Virus record (IMG/VR): IMGVR_UViG_3300007522_000067
Span: 1-22,991 of that record
Strand: one strand, 5' to 3'
Origin: a virus
Length of the DNA: 22,991 bases
Position numbers and translations under genes: made by a program. The notes beneath the pieces were generated by a model, which did not search any database, had not been told where the DNA came from, and was given only the letters and a program-made list of their open reading frames with translations. Positions within the stretch are counted from its first letter, which is position 1. Every line of letters starts with the position of its first letter. This document shows positions 12,798 through 21,769 of the stretch, one piece after another.

Positions 12798-14429
12798 ATG
12801 GCAACAAAAAAGATTAGTGAGATAACAAGCTTAGGAAGCCTGGCAGACGGGGATGTGATATTAGGGGAACGTGTATCAAATGTCACTTCAACCTTCATAT
12901 TCAACGGTATTGTAAGAGATGCAGATTTTACAGTGGACGGTATGATGTGCCGTACCGCTGCAAACGTATATAACACACGTGTCATGACAGGCACCAGCAA
13001 CACTATAGACGTGGCTGATGGAGATGGTATTTCGGGCAACCCAACATTCACTATATCGGCTACGTACGCAGGGGGCACTTCAATAGCGTCTCTCGGTACG
13101 GTGACAGTGGGAACGTGGAGTGCTGACGCCATAGCACTAAACAAAATAACAGCCCTTACAGCTAGTAGGGCGGTGGTTAGTGATGCAAGTGGGTTTTTAG
13201 CCTCTGCTGCCACCACTGCTACAGAACTTGGGTATGTTAATGGCGTGACGTCTGCTATTCAGACACAAATTAATGCAATTAATTCCTCTGCGACCCAAAC
13301 ACTCACCAATAAGAGTATAGATTCTGATACGAACGTAATAACGAACATTGTGGATGCAGACATAAAGGCATCTGCTGCAATTGCCGTTAGCAAGCTTGCT
13401 GCAACAACAGCATCTAGGGCATTGGTTAGTGATGGAAGTGGATTTGTCTCAGCAGCCACGACTACCTCCTCAGAGATTGGGTTTGTTAATGGAGTGACAT
13501 CTGCTATTCAGACACAGCTTAACACTAAAATAACCACCTCATCCACTGACGTGTTAACGAATAAGAGCATAGACGCCGATACGAACACTATAACAAACAT
13601 AGAAAACGCTGATATTAAAGCTGCTGCTGCGATTGCTGTTAACAAGCTTGCTGCATTGACGGCTAGTAGAGCAGTGGTTAGTGATGGAAGTGGGTTTTTA
13701 GCTTCTTCTGCAACGACAGCTACGGAGATTGGGTATGTTAATGGAGTGACATCTTCAATACAGACACAGCTCAACACTATTGCTTCCTCTGGGGTTCCAG
13801 ATGGAGACAAAGGCGATGTCTCCGTAACCGCCTCAGGGCTCACGTGGACAATCGACCCTGCTGTTGTGACATACGCTAAGATACAGAACGTAAGCGCTAC
13901 AGACAAGCTATTAGGACGCAGCACTGCCGGAGCAGGCGTTACGGAAGAAATCACTTGCACCTCGTTTGGACGTGACCTCTTAGATGATGCTAGTGTGAGC
14001 GCTCAGCGTATTACATTAGGACTCGATGAAGGCACTTGGACACCTGCATTGACATTCACCACTCCTGGAGACGTAAGTGTTTCCTATACCGTACAGACAG
14101 GTCAATATCAGAGGTGGGGGGCAAGAGTGCATTGCACGTTCTCTTTGACGTTCACCCTAACCCACACTACAGCATCCGGCTCAATTAACATAACAGGGTT
14201 TCCATTCACTGCAGCAGCTTCTAACGCGAATCCTGCATTTTTGTATACATCTAACGTAACGTTGCCTGCGTCCAGAACTGTGGTTTCAGTTAACGTTTCT
14301 GCAGCCGATAGTGTGGCAACATTAATCGCCCTAGGGACAGCCACCACAGCCTCCACGCTAAGTACTACGGCAATTCCCACTGGCGCCACTACCTACACTA
14401 TACGCTCTACTGTCACGTATCAAATATAA
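12798..14429 (+). CDS. repeat-containing tail fibre or appendage protein
   Basis: The 543-residue protein begins MATKKISEITSLGSLADGDV, an attachment-type N-terminus used by many phage surface proteins. Residues 121-328 hold two full 83/84-residue repeats plus a third partial one, each opening TASRAVVSD, then ATEIGYVNGVTSAIQTQLN, then (in full copies) NKSIDSDTN and ADIKAAAAIAVSKLA. Such segments form trimeric rods in phage and giant-virus fibres. From about 410 a beta-rich C-terminal knob begins with GTWTPALTFTTPGDVSVSYT and continues to the end (HTTASGSINITGFPF), likely the receptor or carbohydrate-binding tip. It lies between coat and connector genes rather than at the operon end. AAGGAAC lies upstream of the start. 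Confidence 0.8.
   Translation: MATKKISEITSLGSLADGDVILGERVSNVTSTFIFNGIVRDADFTVDGMMCRTAANVYNTRVMTGTSNTIDVADGDGISGNPTFTISATYAGGTSIASLGTVTVGTWSADAIALNKITALTASRAVVSDASGFLASAATTATELGYVNGVTSAIQTQINAINSSATQTLTNKSIDSDTNVITNIVDADIKASAAIAVSKLAATTASRALVSDGSGFVSAATTTSSEIGFVNGVTSAIQTQLNTKITTSSTDVLTNKSIDADTNTITNIENADIKAAAAIAVNKLAALTASRAVVSDGSGFLASSATTATEIGYVNGVTSSIQTQLNTIASSGVPDGDKGDVSVTASGLTWTIDPAVVTYAKIQNVSATDKLLGRSTAGAGVTEEITCTSFGRDLLDDASVSAQRITLGLDEGTWTPALTFTTPGDVSVSYTVQTGQYQRWGARVHCTFSLTFTLTHTTASGSINITGFPFTAAASNANPAFLYTSNVTLPASRTVVSVNVSAADSVATLIALGTATTASTLSTTAIPTGATTYTIRSTVTYQI
13158..13778 (+). repeat. tandem repeats in the fibre gene (249, 252 and about 120 bp)
   Basis: Units start at 13158, 13407 and 13659 (residues 121, 204, 288). 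The first two are full length and the third stops after about 40 residues. Protein identity between units is high and many synonymous codon differences are visible, so the duplication is not recent. Such arrays are prone to expansion or contraction and would change shaft length. Confidence 0.85.
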
Positions 14430-14441
14430 GAGGAAATAAAC

Positions 14442-14687
14442 ATGCTTACAGAAGAAATCTTAAAACCTATATTATCAGAAGTTAATCTTAACACAGGTAG
14501 CGTGAGCGTTGCCCTCGATGTATTGATTAAGAGAAACGGGGAGGTTATAAGCAGTGGTCGAGATAGAAGGGCTTTTAATGTAGGAGAACTTGAGCAATAT
14601 AAGGAATACGTAGGTTACTCAGAAGGCTTGGACATTACGTTTCTGTCTGCATTATGGGCTAGCTTTCCAAAAGGTGAGGTGGCTTAA
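14442..14687 (+). CDS. small protein before the gp4-like gene, function unknown
   Basis: The 81-residue acidic protein starts MLTEEILKPILSEVNLNTGS and has a later strand VSVALDVLIKRNGEVISSGRD. GAGGAAA is well placed upstream. Its stop overlaps the next start (TAATG at 14685-14689), which couples it to the gp4-like connector gene. I do not recognise the family. The position suggests a fibre- or connector-associated assembly factor, but nothing more specific can be said. Confidence 0.6.
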   Translation: MLTEEILKPILSEVNLNTGSVSVALDVLIKRNGEVISSGRDRRAFNVGELEQYKEYVGYSEGLDITFLSALWASFPKGEVA

Positions 14688-15604
14688 TGACAACTACATT
14701 TACACAAACACGCAATTCCCTAATCACCGACTCCTTGCATCTACTGGGGGTTTATGGTGTCGGGCGTACGGTTAGTAGTGAGGACATGTCAATTGGTGTT
14801 AGCGCTCTGAGTAAGATGGTGAAGGCATGGGGGGCGAAAGGGCTTCATTTGTGGGCTAAGCAAGAAGCTGTGCTGTTTCTCACCAAAGGAACATCTCAAT
14901 ATAGTTTGACAACAAGCAAGGCTGTAGACGCCGATGCTCTCGTCTCTACTACATTGTCCGCTGCCGAAGCTGCTGCTCAGACAACACTCTCCATCGCTTC
15001 CACCACTGGAATGACAATTGGGGATAATGTAGGGATTGTGCTGGACGATGACACGATACATTGGTCTACAATCTCAACTCTCTCCCCCTTCGTAATCGTG
15101 AGCGCGCTGCCTTCTGCTGCATCTTCTGCAAATGTGGTGTATACGTACACCTCAGGCGTTAGCAAGCCCCTGAACGTCTTACAATGCCGTTTACGCAATG
15201 CTAGCGGCCTAGACATCCCTATGGGGCAGATTGACTATCAAGATTATTACGAAATTGGACGTAAAACAAACACTGGACTACCGAATCAATGGCATTACAT
15301 TCCTAAGACAGTGACGGGCACTATGTCTATTTGGCCGTCTCCTTCGTTAGGAACGGACAGGGTGATGTTTACATATGAGCGCATTAACAACGACATCTCG
15401 ACAGCAAACGCTGATTTTGACTTCCCTGCGGAGTGGTTAGAGGCCTTAACGTGGCAGCTGGCTGTTAGACTCTCTCCTGCCTTCGGGAAAGGCTCAAAGG
15501 GTGCTTCGTTGCTTCCTATCGCATCCTCTATGTTAGCAGATTTACAGGATTGGGATAGAGACATCAGTGATTTAGAAGTGAGTCCGGACATAGAGGGGTA
15601 TTGA
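14687..15604 (+). CDS. head-tail connector, P22 gp4-like
   Basis: The 305-residue protein begins with an alpha-helical module: TRNSLITDSLHLLGVYGVG (8-26), then LSKMVKAWGAKGLHLWAKQE (41-60), the form of P22 gp4-type and related connector proteins that bind below the portal. A beta-rich insertion of about 80 residues (77-156: ADALVSTTLSAAEAAAQTTL ... GMTIGDNVGIVLDDDTIHWS) interrupts it, which makes it longer than P22 gp4 (166). The rest holds DYQDYYEIGRKTNTGLPNQW (183-202), TGTMSIWPSP (210-219) and a C-terminal helix FPAEWLEALTWQLAVRL. It would extend the portal after packaging and give the site for gp10. The following gp10-like gene supports this. The insertion is known from related phages by memory only. 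Confidence 0.8.
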   Translation: MTTTFTQTRNSLITDSLHLLGVYGVGRTVSSEDMSIGVSALSKMVKAWGAKGLHLWAKQEAVLFLTKGTSQYSLTTSKAVDADALVSTTLSAAEAAAQTTLSIASTTGMTIGDNVGIVLDDDTIHWSTISTLSPFVIVSALPSAASSANVVYTYTSGVSKPLNVLQCRLRNASGLDIPMGQIDYQDYYEIGRKTNTGLPNQWHYIPKTVTGTMSIWPSPSLGTDRVMFTYERINNDISTANADFDFPAEWLEALTWQLAVRLSPAFGKGSKGASLLPIASSMLADLQDWDRDISDLEVSPDIEGY

Positions 15605-15608
15605 CATT

Positions 15609-17072
15609 ATGGATATAAACGTAGCAGGGGGTGCATACCTTCACATTTCCCAAGATGCTAACTTTCAGCGTTGTGTAAATATGTTCACAGTGGGATCTGG
15701 GGAGGGGGGCAGAGGGGGCTCTGAGGGTAAACAAGGTCAAGTGTTGCTTCCAACAGCAGGCCTTACATTATTGACAGACAAGGGATTGGGCAAATGCCGG
15801 GGAATGAAAACTGTAGGGGCATACACTTACGCAGTGATGGGAAATACAGTTTTTAGGCTTTCTATAAATGCTACCACTCTTGTTGTCACCTCCGTCACGT
15901 TAGGCACTTTAACCACTTCCGCGGGGGAAGTGAACATCTCAGCAAACCCCACGCAGGTTATATTTGTTGACGGCACTGTATCAGCGTACACATACACGCT
16001 AGCAACCACTACATTTGCAGTTATGTCGGACGCAGATTTCCCCATCGCCAATTATGTAGCGTTCTTAAACGGATATACAATAGTTAATGTAGCCTCCACA
16101 GGTAAGTTTCAAGTTAGTAGCTTGAATGACAGTAGGGCATGGGACGCTACAGACATTGCCACTGCCGAGAGTAATACGGACAATATAGTGGGCTTTGGGG
16201 TGGCTAAGGGAGAACTTTGGATTTTTGGAAGTGCAAGTACAGAGATTTGGTATGACGCAGCGAACGCTTCAGGGATGCCACTCTCTCCTCGTACAGGATT
16301 GGAGCTGCAAATTGGATGTGGGGCTTCTGCTTCAATCACGCAGCTTGATGACTTGCTCATTTGGCTAGATAATAGGGGCTTCATAGTTCAGAGTGATGTT
16401 GCACCCTTTGTACGTAATAACAACTCCGGGTATACGCTTAAAATTATCTCCACTGAAGCCATCACCAGTCAGATTCTGAGCTACTCCACCACTAGCGATG
16501 CTATTGGCATGGCATACAATGATCGTGGGTATTTGATGTATCAGATTACGTTCCCCACTGCACGTAAAACGTGGGTGTATAACTACACCACGAAACTGTG
16601 GCATGAGCGCGCGTATTTTAAGGGCACCACCTCCCAAGAGCATTTTGGTCAATATTATGCCCAAAGTGGTGCCTTACATTTAATGGCAGGTCAACGAGAC
16701 GGTAAAATCTATCTCTCAAGTAACCTATATTATGACGATGCAGGTAACACAATCCGGAGGATTAGAACCACTGCACCTCAAAATAAACAAACCTCCCTGA
16801 TGGGGGTTGATTGTTTAGAGCTTAGAATGGAGACAGGCAACGTTCCTGTTGGAGCTGATACCCCTTTAATATCATTGAGATATAGCAATGATGGTGGGCA
16901 TTCTTGGAGTGATGAGCTTATTAGAGACATGGGTACCAGCGGTAACTATGCAAAGAGTATTAGGTGGAACAGGCTAGGAAGTGCAAGAGAGTGGGCGTTT
17001 GAATTTCTCGTCACTGCTCAAGTGCCCTTTTCTATAATTTCAGCATCAGTGGATTTTGAGGAAGACAAATAG
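15609..17072 (+). CDS. packaged-DNA stabilisation protein, P22 gp10-like
   Basis: The 487-residue protein is close in length to P22 gp10 (472) and sits right after the gp4-like gene. It begins MDINVAGGAYLHISQDANFQ and CVNMFTV, then GLTLLTDKGLGKCRGM, like the N-terminus of the Phage_stabilise family. Repeated beta segments through the middle (for example FGVAKGELWIFGSASTEIWY at about 197-216) suggest a propeller. Near the C-terminus, PLISLRYSNDGGHSWSDELI and WNRLGSAREWAFEF match the family's closing domain. It would form the tail-hub ring that plugs the portal after packaging. GAGGGG precedes ATG 15609, which begins five bases after the previous stop. Confidence 0.88.
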   Translation: MDINVAGGAYLHISQDANFQRCVNMFTVGSGEGGRGGSEGKQGQVLLPTAGLTLLTDKGLGKCRGMKTVGAYTYAVMGNTVFRLSINATTLVVTSVTLGTLTTSAGEVNISANPTQVIFVDGTVSAYTYTLATTTFAVMSDADFPIANYVAFLNGYTIVNVASTGKFQVSSLNDSRAWDATDIATAESNTDNIVGFGVAKGELWIFGSASTEIWYDAANASGMPLSPRTGLELQIGCGASASITQLDDLLIWLDNRGFIVQSDVAPFVRNNNSGYTLKIISTEAITSQILSYSTTSDAIGMAYNDRGYLMYQITFPTARKTWVYNYTTKLWHERAYFKGTTSQEHFGQYYAQSGALHLMAGQRDGKIYLSSNLYYDDAGNTIRRIRTTAPQNKQTSLMGVDCLELRMETGNVPVGADTPLISLRYSNDGGHSWSDELIRDMGTSGNYAKSIRWNRLGSAREWAFEFLVTAQVPFSIISASVDFEEDK

Positions 17073-17073
17073 C

Positions 17074-18153
17074 ATGGCGATCATTTTAGGTAGTCCAAGA
17101 GTTCAATACTTTTACCCTGGAACCTCCAACCCGTTGTCGGGAGGCCTTCTCTATTCATACACGGCAGGAACCTTAACAGCAGCTCCCACCTATCCAACTT
17201 TAGCGGATGCTGGCACTGGTACTAACGCTAACGCCAATCCTACGGTGCTAGATAGTTCAGGTAGCGCTATGATAGTGTTACAAGGAGCAACCAAGCTTAT
17301 ATTGAAGGACAGTGATGGGAACACCGTGTTCACCGAAGATAATGTTTCAACTGCAGACTCTGGGGAGGTGGCAGTGGACGGGGCAACTGTCATCACACTA
17401 ACTGACGTAGGAAGTGCGGTAAATCTATGGAATATTAGTAACGCAGCCTCAGGAAACGGTTCTATATTAGCGGCCTCTGGAACGGACACTAATGTCGCAG
17501 GAAACATTTCATCAAAAGGAAGCGGTCAGCTTAACCTTGACGCAGGAGCTACAGGGAAGGTTGTAATCGGAGCCTCCTCTACAGGAGACATCGAGCTTAA
17601 AAGGGCTACAGTGGCGAATGTCTCCGTGTCAGTGACAGGCACCCTAACTGCCTCCTCCACCGTAACTTTAGTGAACGCCACTGTTGATATACTTCCAGCA
17701 GGGATGGTGATGGCATTTGCGTCCCATGCTTCAATTGTAGGTTGGCTTTTATGTGATGGGTCTGCAGTTAGCAGAACTACGTATGCCACTCTTTATAGTT
17801 CGATAGGCACCGGGTATGGGGCGGGTGATGGAAGTACGACATTTAACTTGCCTAACATGTCAAGACGTGTTATAATGGGAAGCGGGGGTAGCGCCACTGG
17901 CACTATATCTAACGTTTTGGGGAGTACTGGAGGAGATGAAACTCACACCTTAACCACCACTCAACTACCTGCTCATAATCACCCCTACACTAGAACCCTT
18001 ACAGGCTCCACCTTCACTTCTAATGCCGTGTCCGGTGTAACTGCTATCAGTACCCTCACCTCATCCACCATCGATTCTAGTAATGCAGGAGGAGGAGGGG
18101 CGCATAACAACGTGCAGCCTTGTATGGTTATGTTTTATATGATTAAATATTAA
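17074..18153 (+). CDS. tail-collar-domain fibre protein in the gp26 position
   Basis: I chose ATG 17074, one base after the gp10-like stop, because AGGAAG lies nine bases upstream; the in-frame TTG at 17056 lies in the preceding gene. The 359 residues have three parts. The N-terminal module (1-95) is GSPRVQYFYPGTSNPLSGGL followed by LYSYTAGTLTAAPTYP, an attachment domain common in phage appendages. A Gly/Ser/Thr-rich beta shaft spans about 95-205. The C-terminal phage tail collar domain runs from about 207 (PAGMVMAFASHASIVGWLLC, DGSAVSRTTYATLYSSIG, FNLPNMSRRVIMG), with PAHNHPY near 305 and GGAHNNVQPCMVMFYMIKY at the end. In P22 this slot encodes the tail needle gp26; the product may replace it as central tip or be a side fibre. 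Confidence 0.8.
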   Translation: MAIILGSPRVQYFYPGTSNPLSGGLLYSYTAGTLTAAPTYPTLADAGTGTNANANPTVLDSSGSAMIVLQGATKLILKDSDGNTVFTEDNVSTADSGEVAVDGATVITLTDVGSAVNLWNISNAASGNGSILAASGTDTNVAGNISSKGSGQLNLDAGATGKVVIGASSTGDIELKRATVANVSVSVTGTLTASSTVTLVNATVDILPAGMVMAFASHASIVGWLLCDGSAVSRTTYATLYSSIGTGYGAGDGSTTFNLPNMSRRVIMGSGGSATGTISNVLGSTGGDETHTLTTTQLPAHNHPYTRTLTGSTFTSNAVSGVTAISTLTSSTIDSSNAGGGGAHNNVQPCMVMFYMIKY

Positions 18154-18162
18154 GGAGCTTCT

Positions 18163-18627
18163 ATGTATACCCTCTCTCCCTTGAGCGAAGAAGATGTGGC
18201 TTCTTTCTTCCTTCTCGACCCTAAACTAGCGTTATTGGGGTTGCCTGATGTTGATCTTCACATCCTTAGAACAGAACGTAAATTTAGTCTTGAAGGGAGT
18301 TGCCGTGCAGAGGGGGTGTATGAAGACGGTGAGATTATTGGGGTGTTAATGTGGAACCTGTTTACGAACATGGTGATAAACATGCACCTCTACTTGAACA
18401 GCGTCCATCATGGCACTGGTAAATTCAAAGACGTTCATACCTCTCTAATTAGCTGGGCTAAAGAGACCCCTTCCCTCACTCGAATCGTAGTTTTTTCTCC
18501 AGCTACGTGTCCTCATATTCACACTGCCATGTTAGGGGTTGGGTTTGAGCTTGAAGGAAGAATGAAAGAAGCTATAGAGTGGAGACAAAAAATTGTAGAC
18601 TTACTAATATTTGGAAGGAAATTATAA
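18163..18627 (+). CDS. GNAT-fold protein, P22 gp14-like head assembly factor
   Basis: The 154-residue protein has the core of a GNAT acetyltransferase fold: GVYEDGEIIGVLMWNLF (about 50-66), then SWAKETPSLTRIVVFSPA, then a C-terminal MLGVGFELEGRMKEAIEW (126-143) that resembles the last strand-helix of GNAT enzymes (neighbour F-x-x-E-G). The glycine signature for acetyl-CoA (R/Q-x-x-G-x-G/A) is weak, with HHGTGKFKDVHTSLISW as the likely counterpart. P22 gp14, a head assembly protein, belongs to a GNAT-like family (DUF2824) and its gene follows gp26, the same place as here. GGAG lies seven bases before the start. A catalytic role is uncertain. Confidence 0.65.
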   Translation: MYTLSPLSEEDVASFFLLDPKLALLGLPDVDLHILRTERKFSLEGSCRAEGVYEDGEIIGVLMWNLFTNMVINMHLYLNSVHHGTGKFKDVHTSLISWAKETPSLTRIVVFSPATCPHIHTAMLGVGFELEGRMKEAIEWRQKIVDLLIFGRKL

Positions 18628-20165
18628 TGGCAATCGCAGTGGCGGCAGCAGGTTCAATGGCAGGTTCAGTGTTAGGCGGGATGGCTAAGAATGCCATGGG
18701 GGGAAATAAGAGTGGTATGAAGATTACAGGCACTCAGGGAGTGGGGGTTGCTACAGTTAGCGAGAGGAAAGGAAAATCCACAAAAAAGACATATGTTCCT
18801 CAGATGGACATTACGCAAAGTTTAGAGTGGTTTAGAACTGCTGCTAATGAGCAAGAAGGCTTATACAGGCAGGGGTTGAAGCTTTATGAAGGTTCTATGG
18901 CGGCTGCAAAGAAAGAAATTGACGCGGGCTATAATGCAGCGTTTAAGACATTAAAGCCTATGTCCTTTGCTTCCACCCAGGCCTCTAATGAGATGATGCG
19001 GTTTATGGGGCTAAATCCTCTGTCTGCCACGTATGACATTAAGGATAGGGCAATTGAGCTTGGTGCTTCTTCTACTCAGGCAAAACAGATTGCAGACGCT
19101 GAAAATCTCACAGACCCGGTGGCAAGGGCAGCTGCAAGAGATAAAGTGCTAGCTAGATTCACGGCAGAACAAAAAGCCTCTACTCTAGCAGCTGACATTG
19201 CAGAGCTTAGAAAGACACCTATAAATTACTCCGGCTATGAATCGACAAACCCCTTAAATAATTATGACGCTGCAGCTGTGGGGCTTCCTGCTGGCAATCA
19301 AAGATATGACGACATCTTTAACGGCATAGCTACGGAAGTTGGAAAGAATTATAATGATGTAGACGCGAAAGGGGCGCATGAGGGTGCATTGGCTGCGTAT
19401 ATGCGAGAGCGTCAGAATATGATTGACCTTCACACTGCTAAAATTGATTCCGGAATTGCCTCCTTGCAAGAAGAAGACAACGCTAGAATAGCCCTCAATA
19501 AAGATTTATTGAAGCTTCAAAGTAGTTATGAAAGCGATTTCCAAACTACGAAAGACGTTGGATATACAGGAGCCGAAGTCACTGCTAAATTAGAATCAAC
19601 TCCGGGCTATGGATTTGTGGTAGATCAAGGCACTAAAGCTATTGAAAGACAAGGAGCAGCTATGGGAATGTTAGGGTCTGGAAACACCCTAATAGGACTT
19701 TCCCAGTTCGGTCAAAAAAATGCTCAAAACTACTTTGGCATGCACATGGACACTCTATCTAATATTGCACAGCTCGGCAGTGGTGCCACTAACCAATTGT
19801 CTGGCTTGCAGATGCAACAAGGACGCGACCAAGGTCAAGTGACTCAGTCGCTAGGTAGCGCACAAATGACAGCGTATGGTGCGATCGGAGATGCTAGAGC
19901 GAACAGTCTCTACCAACAAGGAAACTTGTATGCAGATGCGGCTAAGTATAACACTGGCTTAATTAACAGTGTTCTTGAGAGTAGTAAAGATAGGGATGCT
20001 GCGGCTGCCAATCAGCAAACGGCAAGTGCTCCTGGCATGCAGAACGCACAGCTAGGCCAACAACAATTTCAATATGGGGTGTTTCAAAACCAACAAGGCG
20101 GTCAAGCTTATCAGTCTGCTAGAAACGCGGGTACGCAAATTAATCCATACGGCATGAGGGTTTAA
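18627..20165 (+). CDS. DNA ejection protein (P22 gp7 position)
   Basis: ATG 18627 overlaps the preceding stop by one base (TAATG) and AAGGAAA lies upstream, giving 512 residues. An upstream in-frame start at 18579 lies within the GNAT gene and lacks a ribosome-binding site. The N-terminus is small and hydrophobic, Gly/Ala-rich (MAIAVAAAGSMAGSVLGGMA). The segment LESTPGYGFVVDQGTKAIER (about 321-340), then GMLGSGNTLIGLSQFGQKNA, is a widespread motif in podovirus internal proteins. The C-terminus is rich in Gln, Ala and Asn. It is the first of three consecutive large genes after the tail hub, as gp7, gp20, gp16 in P22, whose products leave the virion with DNA and build a conduit through the cell envelope. 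Confidence 0.75.
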   Translation: MAIAVAAAGSMAGSVLGGMAKNAMGGNKSGMKITGTQGVGVATVSERKGKSTKKTYVPQMDITQSLEWFRTAANEQEGLYRQGLKLYEGSMAAAKKEIDAGYNAAFKTLKPMSFASTQASNEMMRFMGLNPLSATYDIKDRAIELGASSTQAKQIADAENLTDPVARAAARDKVLARFTAEQKASTLAADIAELRKTPINYSGYESTNPLNNYDAAAVGLPAGNQRYDDIFNGIATEVGKNYNDVDAKGAHEGALAAYMRERQNMIDLHTAKIDSGIASLQEEDNARIALNKDLLKLQSSYESDFQTTKDVGYTGAEVTAKLESTPGYGFVVDQGTKAIERQGAAMGMLGSGNTLIGLSQFGQKNAQNYFGMHMDTLSNIAQLGSGATNQLSGLQMQQGRDQGQVTQSLGSAQMTAYGAIGDARANSLYQQGNLYADAAKYNTGLINSVLESSKDRDAAAANQQTASAPGMQNAQLGQQQFQYGVFQNQQGGQAYQSARNAGTQINPYGMRV

Positions 20166-20168
20166 ATT

Positions 20169-21758
20169 ATGGCAAAATACGGAATCACTGCTGAGGCTCT
20201 CCCTGAGGGGGGAGCTCCTGTAGATCAACGGTCGTTTGGAACACCTACGGCTGAGGTAGCTCCTCTTACTCCAACTGCTCCAACTTTCGTGCCTGGGGTT
20301 GGCACGTTAGGGGCAGACCTTGGAGGTATGGTTAAAGGAGACCAAGCTGCTCAAGAGTACAGACTTAAGGATACAGAGAATACACGAGCCGACCAAAAGC
20401 TTGGTATGGATAAAGTGGAATTAGGTCTAAAGTCGGACTTCTTAGCTATTGCACAAGAAGACCTGGGCATCAGGAAAGAAGACCTTAAGATTAGACAATC
20501 ACAGAATGAAAGGGAAGGTTCGACATTCAAGAATGCTCAAGAGAAGTTTGACTGGGAACGCACTGCATACACTAAGCAACAAGAAATAATTACAGGTATG
20601 GAGAATGCTTCTCAAGAGAATGGGTATACAGGTGTTATTGACTTCTTAAAGACACGTGACCCTGTCATGGCTGTTCAATTCCACGCCGCCAAGATGCAAT
20701 TGGATAACTCCATCATGACAAACGAAGTGATGCAGGTTAAGACAAAGAATGAAGTTAGCAACGCAATGTTTGATAGTTATGGTGTGTTGGGTAAGATGGG
20801 AAGCACTCTAATGGCAGCTGCTCCAGAAGACCGTGAATCTATGTATCAACAAATATTACCGATGGTGAGGAAGGTTGTGCCTGATGCCCCTGGCACTGTT
20901 GAAGAAGCTACGCCTATGTTTCTATTAGGAATTTCTCAAGCAACTCCTGCGAGTCAGCTCGCAGCAATGGGAGGTACTGCTAATGCGTCTGCTTCGAGGG
21001 TGGCTAAGATATATGATGATCGTACTAGGGCATTGACTGCTGGAAACTCTGGAAAAGCTGAATTCCTTGCCAAAGCAATACAAGCAGAAACTAGAAAGTT
21101 TGAGGACGCAACTATAAATCAAACTAAGGCTCAGCTTGGTCAAGCTAAGACTAGACTAGATGCGACGATGAAGGTGAGCACAGCACTGGCTACTGTCAGT
21201 AAGCCGTTTACAGACAGTATGGAAAACTTCAAGAAAGTTAAACTTAATTTAGATCTCTTAGAAAAAAACCCAAACAATGGCACTGCAATGGCTCAGCTTA
21301 AGTATGCGGTGGTCAGGGTGGCAGAATCTTCCGGTCCGCTCACCAAAGACGACTTGGACAGAACTTCTGGGGTAGCTGGGTATAAAACCTATTCAAAACG
21401 AATAGAAAGCTTCTTTACAGGGAACAACGTCACCTTACTACCTGAAGAGATAGCCCAGGTTAGGGAGATGACTGCTATTTTTATGAAAACTTCTAGGCAG
21501 CAACAGGTTGATAGGGAAAAGACGTATGAAACTATGGCTTCTTCCCCTAGCTTCAACGGCCTAGTGACTTGGAAGGATGTTCCCAAGCCCTCCGAAGTTT
21601 ATGATAAGCTGATGGCACCTTCTAAGCAAGCCTCCCAAGAAGATATTCAGGCTGCTATGTCTGACCCTCAAGCCCGGCAGGAATTCGTTGACTACTTTGG
21701 AGAAGGCCAACTACCTAAGCAAGCGCCTCAAGCGCCTCAACAGGCACCTCAACAATAA
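20169..21758 (+). CDS. DNA ejection protein (P22 gp20 position)
   Basis: The 529-residue protein has a disordered Pro/Thr/Ala-rich start (about 1-50), long charged helices (about 60-145 with KLGMDKVELGLKSDFLAIAQ and related segments), a mixed helical core to about 470 and a Gln/Pro tail (QAPQAPQQAPQQ). High helical content and flexible ends fit internal ejection proteins, which unfold to leave through the tail. The gene starts three bases after the gp7-position gene and is followed by the gp16-position gene. I see no enzymatic motif such as a lysozyme active site. The call relies on order and composition. Confidence 0.7.
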   Translation: MAKYGITAEALPEGGAPVDQRSFGTPTAEVAPLTPTAPTFVPGVGTLGADLGGMVKGDQAAQEYRLKDTENTRADQKLGMDKVELGLKSDFLAIAQEDLGIRKEDLKIRQSQNEREGSTFKNAQEKFDWERTAYTKQQEIITGMENASQENGYTGVIDFLKTRDPVMAVQFHAAKMQLDNSIMTNEVMQVKTKNEVSNAMFDSYGVLGKMGSTLMAAAPEDRESMYQQILPMVRKVVPDAPGTVEEATPMFLLGISQATPASQLAAMGGTANASASRVAKIYDDRTRALTAGNSGKAEFLAKAIQAETRKFEDATINQTKAQLGQAKTRLDATMKVSTALATVSKPFTDSMENFKKVKLNLDLLEKNPNNGTAMAQLKYAVVRVAESSGPLTKDDLDRTSGVAGYKTYSKRIESFFTGNNVTLLPEEIAQVREMTAIFMKTSRQQQVDREKTYETMASSPSFNGLVTWKDVPKPSEVYDKLMAPSKQASQEDIQAAMSDPQARQEFVDYFGEGQLPKQAPQAPQQAPQQ

Positions 21759-21769
21759 AGGACATTTAT

